A stretch of DNA of 64,000 nucleotides from Ceratobasidium sp. AG-K (taxonomy: Eukaryota; Basidiomycota; Agaricomycetes; Cantharellales; Ceratobasidiaceae): positions 3,658,001 to 3,722,000 of the forward strand of contig JAWNGF010000001.1 of NCBI GenBank assembly GCA_037039685.1, in the 5' to 3' direction. Below are positions 9,714 to 19,299 of the stretch, piece by piece (position 1 is the first letter of the stretch; each line of letters opens with the position of its first letter). The notes under the pieces were generated by a model that saw only the letters and a list, made by a program, of their open reading frames with translations, had not been told where the DNA came from and did not search any database. The translations under genes were made by a program, and so were the position numbers.

Positions 9714-9738
9714 ATCTACCTCTTTTCCCCACTCCGAT

Positions 9739-11091
9739 ATGTCAAGAGCCCCATCACCTAGTCAAGGGGGATTTACCCAAATCTCAGCAACATCCGGACC
9801 CGAGGTAGTTGCACATGCAATCAATGCCTTAATAGACAAAGTGCGAAAAATTAACGGTCACATTAATGCCTTAAATGGTATCACTTCTACCCTAGAACAG
9901 GGAATCGACAATAATATTGCAGATATCCACGCAATTCAAAATCAAACTGCACAAATTGCACCCCTTCACCAATTAATGAATGCAGTATCTCAGTCACTTG
10001 CAAACCTAGGGGCAACACCCTCCACCACCGCGTCAACAACCACCCCAGGATATAAACTCAAAATGCATCCCCCAGAAGAATTTTCTGGAGATGTAGATAA
10101 ATTTGACGAGTTTAAGTCGCAATGTACCTTGTACATAAATCATACGTCGCCACAAGCAACCACAGAACAAAAAATCACTTATATCATGGGTTATTGCAAG
10201 GGGCCTGCCTATGTATGGATGCAACCTGGAATTGATGTAGACACAGCAAGAAGGGGAGCAACAAATTGGCTACACGACATGGATGAATTCTGGAACGAAA
10301 TGCAAGCTAGGTTTGGCGATGTTCACAAGATCGACCGATATAGACAATTATACAAGAAATTGATCCAGAAGAACTCTGTCCAAGATTATCTACGAGACTT
10401 CGTCACTTATTCATTGGTACTTGGGTACACTGATCGAGTACTTCGCGATGATTTCTATGATGGTCTTAAGGATGAAATCAAGATGGCCATGGTGTCACAG
10501 AACTTTAAACCCCACGAAGTGACAAGGACATTCAACCAAGTTCGCGAAAGAGCCCTGGAAATTGACTCCACAATGAATGCTATTAACGCACCAAAGAAGT
10601 TGCAAAGCCCACAAAGCACCACTTCGAAACAAAGTACTTCCAAGACAATCACAAGTACTCCAAACGCCTCATTAGGTCAAAGATTCAATGTAAATGACCG
10701 AGTCTTTATGTCAAAACCTACAGGAGGGGTGCAATACGGCAAAATCTCAAGCATTACCCGAAACGCCAAGGGCCGTCCAGTTCCACAGATCTCCTGGGAT
10801 GATGGGACAAAAGGAAATGTCCCTTTTGGAGCAATTCAAAGAGACACCCGAACCAGTAACCTCAACGCTCCTACCATCCAAACACCCAAACCGTCCACTC
10901 CTGCTAAAGACCCTAATGCAATGGACCTTGATGGAAAAGGAAAAGGACCAATGATCTGCTTCACCTGCGGCGGTAAGGGACACTCAGCAAGAGTCTGTCC
11001 TTCCAAGAACACAGCGTCAGGATTTGAAGCTCAGATTGAAGAAATCTCTTCAGACATCGAATCGGGAAAAGACGTCACCGAGGCTTATTAA
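9739..11091 (+). CDS. gag: Gag polyprotein of element A
   Basis: A 450-residue capsid/nucleocapsid protein that packages the element RNA into cytoplasmic particles. The first ATG of the predicted mRNA (9739) starts MSRAPSPSQGG; the open frame extends upstream without an ATG. About residues 120-260 match the retrotransposon gag capsid domain (QARFGDVHKIDRYRQLYKKL, then VLRDDFYDGLKDEIKMAM). About residues 320-380 look like a small SH3/Tudor-like barrel (FNVNDRVFMSKPTGG to ISWDDGTKG), which is an inference. A CCHC zinc knuckle CFTCGGKGHSARVC lies near the C terminus. The frame ends just before pol, which lies in the -1 frame. No stop or frameshift interrupts it. Confidence 0.93.
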   Translation: MSRAPSPSQGGFTQISATSGPEVVAHAINALIDKVRKINGHINALNGITSTLEQGIDNNIADIHAIQNQTAQIAPLHQLMNAVSQSLANLGATPSTTASTTTPGYKLKMHPPEEFSGDVDKFDEFKSQCTLYINHTSPQATTEQKITYIMGYCKGPAYVWMQPGIDVDTARRGATNWLHDMDEFWNEMQARFGDVHKIDRYRQLYKKLIQKNSVQDYLRDFVTYSLVLGYTDRVLRDDFYDGLKDEIKMAMVSQNFKPHEVTRTFNQVRERALEIDSTMNAINAPKKLQSPQSTTSKQSTSKTITSTPNASLGQRFNVNDRVFMSKPTGGVQYGKISSITRNAKGRPVPQISWDDGTKGNVPFGAIQRDTRTSNLNAPTIQTPKPSTPAKDPNAMDLDGKGKGPMICFTCGGKGHSARVCPSKNTASGFEAQIEEISSDIESGKDVTEAY

Positions 11092-11110
11092 GGAGCCAAG
11101 TACTTGGTGA
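11064..11110 (+). promoter_or_regulatory. gag-pol -1 frameshift signal
   Basis: In the gag frame, G GGA AAA (11064-11070) is a canonical X XXY YYZ heptamer. Pol lies in the -1 frame, which is open from 11028, so the overlap is 64 nt. Four nt after the heptamer, TCACCGAG (11075-11082) can pair with CTTGGTGA (11103-11110) as an 8-bp stem with one G-U pair. A short inner stem (GCT/AGC) and the gag stop codon lie in the loop. Confidence 0.65.
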
Positions 11111-11126
11111 TATATTAGCTAGTAAT

Positions 11127-14100
11127 ATGGATGAACTAGAAATCATGTCAATATCAAATGAAAACCAATTATACCTTGATTTCACCGCTCATCCACTAGC
11201 TACGGCTCCTGGTTCTAAGTCAGTCAACAGATCAAAAAGATTTTCTGGACAAGCACTCCTTGACTGCGGCGCAACCTCCTGTTTCATCAACCCTTCCCTA
11301 GCAAAAGAAGCAAATCTCCCCCTCTTCCAACACGAAAAACCCAAGACTCTGCGAGTTATAGATGGACGAGAAGTGTCGTCCGGAAAAGTCACCCACTATA
11401 CCAAATTTAAACTTGTCATGGGAACACATTCCAGTGAAATAGAATGTCATGTTACAAACATTGGAAGGCACCCTATCGTACTCGGGATGTCATGGCTCAA
11501 GAAACATAACCCACAAATTAATTGGAAAAATAGGACAATTGCATACACAAGCGAATTCTGCTCAAAAAACTGCCTAGAAGTCCCATCTACGCTCCAAATC
11601 GCAGCAGAAACCACATTACCAGAGGAATACAAAGAGTTCGCAGATGTGTTCGACGAGTCCAGATTAGAGGAACTCCCACCTCACAGGCCAACTGACATTA
11701 CGCTCGACCTCCTACCAGAAGCTAAACTAAAGCATGGTCCTATTTACAAAACATCCCCAGCTGAAGACAAAGAAATGAAGAAAGTACTAGAAACCCTTAT
11801 CCGAAGGGGACACATTCAGATTTCTAAGTCTCCTTTGGCTTCCCCGGTTCTGTTTGTCAAAAAACCACATCCAGAAGATCCAAACAACCCAGAATTACGC
11901 TTTTGCGTTGACTACAGATATGTGAATTCGCTATGCAAATTCAACGCAAGTGGAATACCTCTATTGGATCAATGGTTAAGGGCTCTAGAAGGATTTGTCA
12001 TTGGCACCACTCTAGATTTGGCACAAGGATTCCATCAAACCCGAATAGCAGCAGGCCATGAATGGAAAACAGCATTCAAAACTCAATACGGCATGTACGA
12101 ATGGAAAGTCATGCCCTTCGGTCTCAAAAACGCCCCATCAAGCTTCCAGTCCCTAATGAACTCCATATTCAGGGACATTATGGGGGTTTTTGTACTCGTA
12201 TACATTGATGATATCTTTGTTTTTTCCAAACGAGTCGAAGATCATCCAGGACACGTGAAAGAGGTGCTAAGAAGACTAAGGGAACACAAACTGGTCGCGA
12301 AATTGAGGAAATGCAAGTTCCACCAAACCAAACTGGAATGGGTAGGATTGGTCATTTCCAATAAAGGAATCGAAACGGATCAGGAAAAGGTCACGGCAGC
12401 TATGAATTGGAAAGCTCCCAAAAATGTCAAACAAGTTCAAGAATTCCTGGGATTCGTCAATTTCTATCGAAGATTCATTCAAGACTTTGCCGGCAAAGCC
12501 AGACCTCTGTACAACCTACTTAAGAAGGATCAAAAGTGGCAGTGGACAAGCAAAGAACAAGAGGCCATGAATGAGCTAAAAGAAGCTCTGAAAGTAGCAC
12601 CTGTAATGATGCAGCCCGATCAGAATAAGGAATTTTTCCTCGAGACAGATGCGTCGGGATTTGCCACAGGAGCAGTCTTATCTCAGAAGGATGAAGAAGG
12701 GAAATTACACCCTGTAGCCTTTCTTTCTAAATCACTAAATCCGGCTGAGCGAAACTATGACATTTTCGACAAAGAACTATTGGCAATAATTAGAGCTTTC
12801 AAAGAATGGTGGCATTTACTTCAAGGCACAGAAAAAGCCATTCAAGTGATAACAGATCACAAAAATTTGGAATACTTCTCATCATCCAAACAATTGAATC
12901 AACGCCAAATCCGCTGGATGAATTTCTTGGTAGACTTCAACTTCCAAATCTTGTACAGGCCAGGAAGCCAAAACAAAAAGGCAGACATTCTCTCGAGGCG
13001 ATATGACCTGGAACCTTTGGGGGGGGTAGAGAACCAAGTCCTCCTCAAACCAGACATTTTCATTTCGGCTATTACCCCAGACCAGGAGATCAACGATCTA
13101 ATCAGAGAAGCAATCCTCGAAGATCCCAGATTAGAAGAAGCCCACAATAAGCTGAGAAACGGAGAAAAAGTCAAAGATTGGGAATACAGAGAAGGACTCC
13201 TAATGTTCAAAGGAAAGATCTTTGTCCCCAAGGATGAAACCATCAGAAACCTGATATTGGAATCGCGCCATGACAATATTACAGCTGGGCATCCTGGACA
13301 AGCAAGAACATTAGAATTGGTCTCAAGAACTTACTACTGGCCAACCATGAAGAAATTTGTCAACTCCTATGTGTCACACTGCGAAACATGCATTCGAACT
13401 AAACCATCGAATCAACTCCCCACAGGACTACTGCGTCCTTTACATATCCCTGAGAGACCCTGGGAAGAGATCTCCTATGACATGATTGTAGGGCTCCCAG
13501 AATCAGAAGGATATGACGCAATCTTGACAGTGGTAGATCGGTTCTCCAAAATGGCACACTATCTCCCTTGCAAATCAACGGCCACAGCAGTAGACATAGC
13601 CAATATCTTCATTGCAAACATTTGGAAACTTCACGGCACCCCAAAAGCAACAGTCTCGGATAGAGGATCCACTTTCAACTCAAAGTTCATTAGGCATCTG
13701 TACAAACGATTGGACGTAAAACCTACCTTCAGCACAGCCTACCATCCAAGGACAGACGGACAGTCAGAACGAGCAAACCAAGTCGTTGAAATCTTTATCA
13801 GAGCTTTTGTCAACCATAGGCAAAACGACTGGGTGGCCCTACTCCCTATGGCAGAATTTGCTTACAACAACGGAATTCAAGCATCCACTGGCAAAACCCC
13901 TTTCCAAATCTGCCAGGGTTTCAACCCTAGAATGAACATCGGGGAAGAATCAGACTATACTGTCCCTGAAGCTGATGCCCATGCGGAATTCCTGTTGAAA
14001 GGATACGACGAAGTCAAAGCTGCCCTCATCCTAGCAAATCAGTCCTATAAATACTACTTTGATAAAGGAGCCAAAGAACCAGAAGAGATAAACCCGGGGG

Positions 14101-14525
14101 ATAAAGTCTGGCTTAATCATCAGAATATTTCAACAGACAGACCCTCAGTAAAACTCTCCCACAAAGTTTTAGGCCCTTACAAAGTAATGGAAAAAGTAGG
14201 AACTCATGCCTTTAGACTGGAATTACCAAAATCAATGAAAGTTCACCCTGTCTTCCATGTCATGCTGCTCAAGAAATTCCACTCTGATCCCCACGGCCGC
14301 GAACCCGCTCAACCACCCCCTATTGCCACACAAGATGGAGAGGAAGAATGGGAAGTCGAAGAGGTCCTTAATTCCAAGAAAATCCGCCGTCAACTCTACT
14401 ATTACGTTAAGTGGAAAGGATACTCTCATGCAGACAATTCTTGGCAGTCAAAGGAAGATCTCAAGAACGCTCCTGAATTGGTTGATAAATTTCACAAACT
14501 CCACCCCACCGCGCCAGGCCCTTAA
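11127..14525 (+). CDS. pol: Pol polyprotein of element A (PR-RT-RH-IN-chromodomain)
   Basis: 1132 codons from the ATG at 11127; the frame is open back to 11028, so it may be made as a Gag-Pol frameshift product. Domains in order: aspartic protease with active site LLDCGATSC (residues about 46-55; the usual S/T after the catalytic D is C); reverse transcriptase about 215-400 with VYIDDIFVFS; RNase H about 505-630 with ETDASGFATGAVLSQ and TDHKNLEYF; integrase zinc finger HHCC about 710-760; and the integrase core, whose D, D and E lie in YDMIVGLPE, TVSDRGSTF and QSERANQVV. A GPY/F module (VLGPYKVMEKVG) and a C-terminal chromodomain (WEVEEVLNSKKIRR to YYVKWKGYSHADNSW) follow. Gene order and chromodomain place it in the chromoviruses. 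All catalytic motifs are intact. Confidence 0.96.
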   Translation: MDELEIMSISNENQLYLDFTAHPLATAPGSKSVNRSKRFSGQALLDCGATSCFINPSLAKEANLPLFQHEKPKTLRVIDGREVSSGKVTHYTKFKLVMGTHSSEIECHVTNIGRHPIVLGMSWLKKHNPQINWKNRTIAYTSEFCSKNCLEVPSTLQIAAETTLPEEYKEFADVFDESRLEELPPHRPTDITLDLLPEAKLKHGPIYKTSPAEDKEMKKVLETLIRRGHIQISKSPLASPVLFVKKPHPEDPNNPELRFCVDYRYVNSLCKFNASGIPLLDQWLRALEGFVIGTTLDLAQGFHQTRIAAGHEWKTAFKTQYGMYEWKVMPFGLKNAPSSFQSLMNSIFRDIMGVFVLVYIDDIFVFSKRVEDHPGHVKEVLRRLREHKLVAKLRKCKFHQTKLEWVGLVISNKGIETDQEKVTAAMNWKAPKNVKQVQEFLGFVNFYRRFIQDFAGKARPLYNLLKKDQKWQWTSKEQEAMNELKEALKVAPVMMQPDQNKEFFLETDASGFATGAVLSQKDEEGKLHPVAFLSKSLNPAERNYDIFDKELLAIIRAFKEWWHLLQGTEKAIQVITDHKNLEYFSSSKQLNQRQIRWMNFLVDFNFQILYRPGSQNKKADILSRRYDLEPLGGVENQVLLKPDIFISAITPDQEINDLIREAILEDPRLEEAHNKLRNGEKVKDWEYREGLLMFKGKIFVPKDETIRNLILESRHDNITAGHPGQARTLELVSRTYYWPTMKKFVNSYVSHCETCIRTKPSNQLPTGLLRPLHIPERPWEEISYDMIVGLPESEGYDAILTVVDRFSKMAHYLPCKSTATAVDIANIFIANIWKLHGTPKATVSDRGSTFNSKFIRHLYKRLDVKPTFSTAYHPRTDGQSERANQVVEIFIRAFVNHRQNDWVALLPMAEFAYNNGIQASTGKTPFQICQGFNPRMNIGEESDYTVPEADAHAEFLLKGYDEVKAALILANQSYKYYFDKGAKEPEEINPGDKVWLNHQNISTDRPSVKLSHKVLGPYKVMEKVGTHAFRLELPKSMKVHPVFHVMLLKKFHSDPHGREPAQPPPIATQDGEEEWEVEEVLNSKKIRRQLYYYVKWKGYSHADNSWQSKEDLKNAPELVDKFHKLHPTAPGP

Positions 14526-14535
14526 GGGGGGGTAA
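14524..14535 (+). promoter_or_regulatory. Polypurine tract of element A
   Basis: AAGGGGGGGTAA directly before the 3' LTR; expected plus-strand primer. Confidence 0.85.
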
Positions 14536-14950
14536 TGTCATGAGCTGACTAAGCTCAGACATTTTATTCTGATTTTATATCTTTTTTCCGAACACTTTCC
14601 TTTTATGGTACAAATGTCCTCTGGCGCTTAACTTGTATCATGTGATGTATTTGTCTTTCCATTTGATATTGGTGATGCTTCCGGAACTTCCAGAATGTCG
14701 AGTCATACCTCTTATCTCACTTATCATCGGTTGTACTCGGCTTTCCCACACTGATAGATGATGACGTGGCATTGATCCCTCATGTATATAAACCCAGAGG
14801 TCAAGCCGGTTAACGACAAGGCTTGACCTCCTCTCCACTAGGACTTGCTCAATCAAATCCTCTAAACTATCACTATTCCTTGGGTTCTAAGACTTGTCTA
14901 AGTCGAACCCCTTAACCTTTATATATACCTAATTTACCCAAGTCGGGACA
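14536..14950 (+). repeat. Element A 3' LTR
   Basis: 415 bp, one T shorter than the 5' LTR in a T-run and otherwise apparently identical. It is followed by the CCTGT target duplication. Confidence 0.95.
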
Positions 14951-14955
14951 CCTGT

Positions 14956-16560
14956 GCAATTCAGACTTCTGCATCTAGATGGTCTGGGACGGCTGCACAT
15001 GGAGCTTGGTGTAGAAAACAGGATATCATATCTCAATGAATACTGCTGATCTCAGGCTGAAAGAAGCATTATAGTAGTCTGTAAACTTTGTTTTATTGGT
15101 TTGTGTGGTCTGTTCAATGTATTTCAGACTTTGCACTTGGGCAGTCTGGGACTACTGGACCCTGAGCACAGTGTGAACAAAAACAGATCACATCTCAGTT
15201 AATACTGCACATCTGAGTATATAGCTAGGATAGTGGTACTCTGAACATCAAAGGCTATTGGACCATGTGCTTTGTGTGATGTATTTGGACATTTGCATCT
15301 GGGGCGGTCTTGGACTGCTGGACCCTGAGGACAGTGTAAAGAAGAATTTGTTATATCTCAATGAATACTGCATATCCAGAGCTGAGAGTAGTACCAGAGT
15401 GAATTGAACACCATCTAGCAGCAGTGCATATGTGTTATGCTATATAATTGCAAGTTATGTGTTGGAGTGGTCCCAGACCACTGGACCCTGAGGATGGTGT
15501 AAGAAAGAATTCGTTATATCTCAATGAATACTGCATATCCAGAGCTGGGAGTAGTACCAGAGTGGATCAAACACTATCTAGCATTGTTATATGTGTGTTG
15601 TGCTATATAATTGCGAGTTATGTGTTGGAGTGGTCCCAGACCGCTGGACCCTGAGGATGGTGTAAAAAAGAATTTGTTATATCTCAATGAATACTGCACA
15701 TCCAGAGCTGAGAGTAGTACCAGAGTGAATTGAACACCATCTAGCAGCGGTGCATATGTGTTATGCTATATAATTGCGAGTTATGTGTTGGAGCAGTCCC
15801 AGACCACTGGACCCTGAGGATGGTGTAAGGAAGAATTTGTTATATCTCAATGAATACTGCATATCCAGAGCTGGGAGTAGTACCAGAGTGGATCAGACAC
15901 TATCTAGCATTGTTATATGTGTGTTATGCTATATAATTGCAAGTTATGTGTTGGAGTGGTCCCAGACTGCTGGACCCTGAGGATGGTGTACAAAAGAATT
16001 TGTTATATCTCAATGAATACTGAATATCCAGAGCTGAGAGTAGTACCAGAGTGAATCAAACACCATCTAGCAGTGGTGCATATGTGTTATGCTATATAAT
16101 TGAAAGTTATGTGTTGGAGCAGTCCCAGACCGCTGGACCCTGAGGATGGTGTAAGAAAGAATTTGTTATATCTCAATGAATACAGCATATCCAGAGCTGG
16201 GAGCAGTACCAAAGTGGATCAAACACCATCTAGCATCAGTACATGTGTGTTATGGTACATAATTGCAAGTTATGTGTTTGAGCAGTCCCAACCCATTGGA
16301 CCCTGAGGATGGTGGAGAAAGAAATTCATTATATTTCAATGTATACTGCACATCTAGCACTGGGGATACTACCACAGTGCATCAAAAATTATCTAGTATC
16401 TGTGCAAGTCTTGCCTTGTGCATTTCAGACCTTTGAATTTGCGCAAATTGGACAGCAAGGCCCTAAGCAGGGTTTTAATGCAGATTACAAAAGATATCAG
16501 TGCATATTTCACATTGGGCCCTGTAAGCTTCATAGCAGGAATTTGGTTCTAGCTGGTCTG
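14956..16560. repeat. 163-bp satellite array with 326-bp higher-order unit
   Basis: The marker TGGACCCTGAG recurs at about 15155, 15318, 15481, 15643, 15807, 15970, 16132 and 16296, giving a period of about 163 bp. Alternate monomers resemble each other more (GGGAGTAGTACC... versus GAGAGTAGTACC... types), giving a 326-bp dimer. The monomers at both ends (about 14990 and 16460) are more diverged than the centre. Short open frames repeated every 326 bp are by-products of the array. Confidence 0.9.
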
Positions 16561-17041
16561 TGACCACGTTGCTCAGAGTACCACATGAAGAAGGTCCTGT
16601 CAGATTCCCTGACTGACCTCCCTCCAGGTGATGAGTCCTTGTTTGCTGTGTCTGTGAGCTGAGGGACTAGGACATTCATGCAGTTTAATCTGATAAGCTT
16701 GGTTTCTACCTTAGCGCATTAATCTGGACAACACATGTGGATTAGTAATGTATGGATGTAGTATTCTAGGGTCTGAGGGTTCCACCATGAGGTACACTGC
16801 CACATGGATTGTGTTCTTTTAATTTGAAATTCTGCAGCTGAGTAACAGCAGTGACAAACCCATAGAATTATTTTTGGGTGCTGCTGGCCTACATCTGTAG
16901 CTGCATGCATTCCAAGGCTGTCAGAGAAGTTTGGGGCAGAACTAATCATCAGATCTTGAGATAAACAGTTGGTTATAGTTTAATTATCATATGTGCACCC
17001 CTAAAACCTAACCTAACCTAACCTGAAAGTTTCTCTGAATC
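16561..17041. other. Spacer, no gene; short CCTAA run at its end
   Basis: No coding similarity seen. About 17006-17024 holds three to four CCTAA units, immediately before the truncated end of a family F retrotransposon. Confidence 0.45.
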
Positions 17042-18379
17042 TAGAACCCACTGGAACACCAGTTGCTGATGACGGGGCTGCAGAACTCAAGGCTGTCATC
17101 AAGGAAGTCCAGGCCATGTTGAAATGTACTCAGGAACACCACAAAGCAGTGGATCACTGAGTTTCTTTGCCGGAATTTGCTGTTGGAGATAAAGTTTGGT
17201 TTCTAGGCATGCATGTCAAATCCCAGCGCCCTGCAAGAAGCTAGACCACAAGCAATATGGCCCCTTCCATGTGTGGGAATGCATAGGTTCTCATGCTTAT
17301 TGCTTGGAGCTGCCTGACACTATGAAGATCCATGATGTTTTCCATGTTGCTCTGCTGTCTGAGGGAAGGAGGACACTGATTTCAAGTGAACCTTCCAACA
17401 ACTGCCCCCTGTGATCACAGAATATGGAGAGGAAGTCTACAAGGTAGACAAGCTGATTGATTGGAAGCTGGAGGATGGAATGTGGAAGTACAGGGTTTGT
17501 TGGCAAGGGTATGGGCTGCTTGATGACATGTTTGTACCTGCCTCTGCGCTGGCACACTTGGAGGACAAATTTTGGGACTTCTACCCTAATTTCCCTGATG
17601 CTCCTTGGCCACATACTCTGGTTCCATGTGTTCCACCCAAGTTTAAAAGGACAGCCAGCAATTGCAAGTCCAACAGCTCCAAATCCTGTCCTTTTGCATA
17701 GCTTGCCTCAATAAAGTGTTCCAAGCTCCTAAATCACCTTCTCTCCACTGCTCACCCTGCACATCCCTTGCCCCTTCAACAACACTCCCTTCAACAGCCG
17801 GGGCAGTCTAGACACCAACCTGCACTACATGCCAGAGGACTCCAAGAGCAAGCTGGATTCAGGTGTCCCCTACCTTTGCTTTGTGCTCATTCCTCCTGCT
17901 ACCAAGTGTACCTGCTTGCGCAAAGGCCCAAACCTCTTCCACCATGTGTGCTATGGCTATTTGTACTACCTCAGCAGCAACAATCCCACTTCCCTGTGCA
18001 GTGGTCCCTTCGGTTGCTGGCACCATTGTATTGCATGTAATTTCTGCAAGTTCCATGAGGTAATTGCTTGGCATTGCTATGAAAACTGCCCCCTGGAGAT
18101 TGAAGTATCCCTATCTCAGTACATAGATCACTTCTTCATCAGAAACAACAAGGAATTGTACGTTTCTTTTGAACATCTCAAGCTCAGAGAAGCCCTAGTG
18201 TCCAATCCACCCCTGCTCCAATACCCAGAGCACGAACCACTTCCAGAGGAGCCTGCGGCAAGTTGCAGATGCTTTCCAGAGCCTCCAGTTTCTTTGATTG
18301 GCACAGCAATTTCCAAGTGGGCAGGGCAAGCGGCAATGGTCCAATGAATCCACCAATGGCCCATTTTAGGGGGAGGCAA
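17042..18379 (+). pseudogene. Family F chromovirus copy 1: 3' fragment of pol plus ORF3
   Basis: A 5'-truncated remnant. Similarity to the other family F copies starts near 17045, in the integrase C-terminal region. It runs through the GPY/F module (17196-17400, with stops) and the chromodomain (17411-17600: VDKLIDWKLEDG, YRVCWQGYG). Pol is broken by stops and frame changes. The downstream ORF3 (17829-18347) remains open. It ends in a purine tract (18367-18378) and an LTR. Confidence 0.85.
17829..18347 (+). CDS. Family F ORF3, copy 1 (Cys/His-rich, unknown)
   Basis: 172 codons after MPEDSKSKLDSG; the same frame is open upstream and reads like the start of the copies at 19546-19965 (-) and 34894-35451 (+). 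Features shared by the three copies are KLDSG-P-YL, PATK, CLRKGPN, YGYLYYLSS-NPTSLC, a W-H-based Cys/His stretch, EVSLS-YIDH and a C-terminal acidic/proline tail with LPEEP. There is no recognised domain, no signal peptide and no clear membrane segment. It lies between the chromodomain and the polypurine tract, where most gypsy elements have nothing. Function unknown. Confidence 0.5.
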   Translation: MPEDSKSKLDSGVPYLCFVLIPPATKCTCLRKGPNLFHHVCYGYLYYLSSNNPTSLCSGPFGCWHHCIACNFCKFHEVIAWHCYENCPLEIEVSLSQYIDHFFIRNNKELYVSFEHLKLREALVSNPPLLQYPEHEPLPEEPAASCRCFPEPPVSLIGTAISKWAGQAAMVQ

Positions 18380-18788
18380 TGTCACAAGCCTTGCTCCTGA
18401 CAAATGGTCTGTGTGCTGCACCTTCATTGCTTGTTGGCTGCCTTTGTTGTTGTGTTTGTTGTTTTCCCCCTGTTGTATGCTTGTGGGCTGCCATGTAGAT
18501 TGTGTTGTTGTTTACTCCTTTGTTGTTGCTCCTCTTGCTTAGGCTTTTGTACATGTGGATTATTGGCATGTATTCTCCAGTCTGTGATTGATCTGGAGTG
18601 CTGCGCATTGATGCCCATGTGCTACATGCTCTTCTTGTTCTGATGTTCCTTTCTTGCTCCTTTTGGACTGTTGCACTTTCCCCATGTAGATAGTGCTTCC
18701 TTTCTTCTGCATGCTTTAAAAGATGCATGGGACATTGACTTGGCACCCCAAGAACAATTTACCTTGTCATTTATCCACCCTACTTCAC
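18380..18788 (+). repeat. Family F LTR of copy 1, 3'-truncated
   Basis: Starts TGTCACAAGCCTTGCTCC after the purine tract and stops at CTACTTCAC. There the oppositely oriented LTR of copy 2 begins. The last roughly 100 bp of the LTR are missing. Confidence 0.85.
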
Positions 18789-19299
18789 TGTCACAACCTA
18801 CTCAGAGAAGGGTTGTTTGAGACTGATGAGTGGCTGTTAGGGCCTGAGAATCACTGAGAGGTTCCAAAAGATGTTGGATAACCTCCTCAGGGCAAATTAG
18901 AGTGGGTAAACAACAAGGTAAATTGTTCTTGGGATTCCAAGACAATTTCCCTTGCATTTTTTATAGCAAACAGAAGAAAGGAAGTGCTACCTACATGGGG
19001 AAAGCACAATGGTCCAAAAGGAGTAAGAAAGGAACATCAGAACAAGAAGAGCATGTAGCACATGGGCATCAATGTGCAGCACGCCAGATCAATCACAGAC
19101 TGGAGAATACATGCCAATAATCCACATGTACAAAAGCCTAAGCAAGAGAAGCAACAACAAAGTAGTAAACAAGAAAACAAACTATGTGGCAGCCAACAAG
19201 CACAGGACAGGGGGAAAACCACAAACAGAACAACAAAGGCAGCCAGCAAGCGCTGAAGGCGCAGCACACAGACCCTGGTCAGGAGCAAGGCTCGTGACA
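18789..19299 (-). repeat. Copy 2 3' LTR
   Basis: 511 bp in minus orientation, preceded on the minus strand by a G-rich purine tract (19300-19312). Confidence 0.88.

Larger units (their letters stand above)
8252..9738 (+). other. ATG-free transcribed leader
   Basis: Reading every base from the TATA box to the gag start, I find no ATG in any frame over about 1.49 kb. Chance alone predicts around 20. From 8418 to 9738 the reverse triplet CAT occurs about 18 times, so base composition does not explain the gap. The U3 just upstream (8002-8251) holds ten ATGs, the last touching the TATA box. The depletion starts where transcription should start and ends at the gag ATG. The leader nevertheless contains two long open frames. 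Confidence 0.9.
8002..14950 (+). mobile_element. Full-length Ty3/gypsy chromovirus (element A)
   Basis: A 6.95-kb LTR retrotransposon flanked by the 5-bp duplication CCTGT (7997-8001, 14951-14955). Order: LTR, self-priming-type primer site, long ATG-free leader with two Met-less ORFs, gag, pol (protease, reverse transcriptase, RNase H, integrase, chromodomain), polypurine tract, LTR. The LTRs appear to differ by only one T in a T-run, and gag and pol are open, so the insertion is very recent and the element may be active. It sits at the edge of a 163-bp satellite array. The C-terminal chromodomain is expected to steer integration toward marked chromatin. Confidence 0.95.

Noticed and set aside
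15448..16306. Three similar 68-codon ORFs spaced 326 bp apart
   Set aside because: They are the satellite monomer read in one frame; no codon bias and divergence is not protein-like.
14956..16560. CRISPR-like regular repeats
   Set aside because: Units are contiguous 163-bp monomers with no unique spacers, in a eukaryotic setting.
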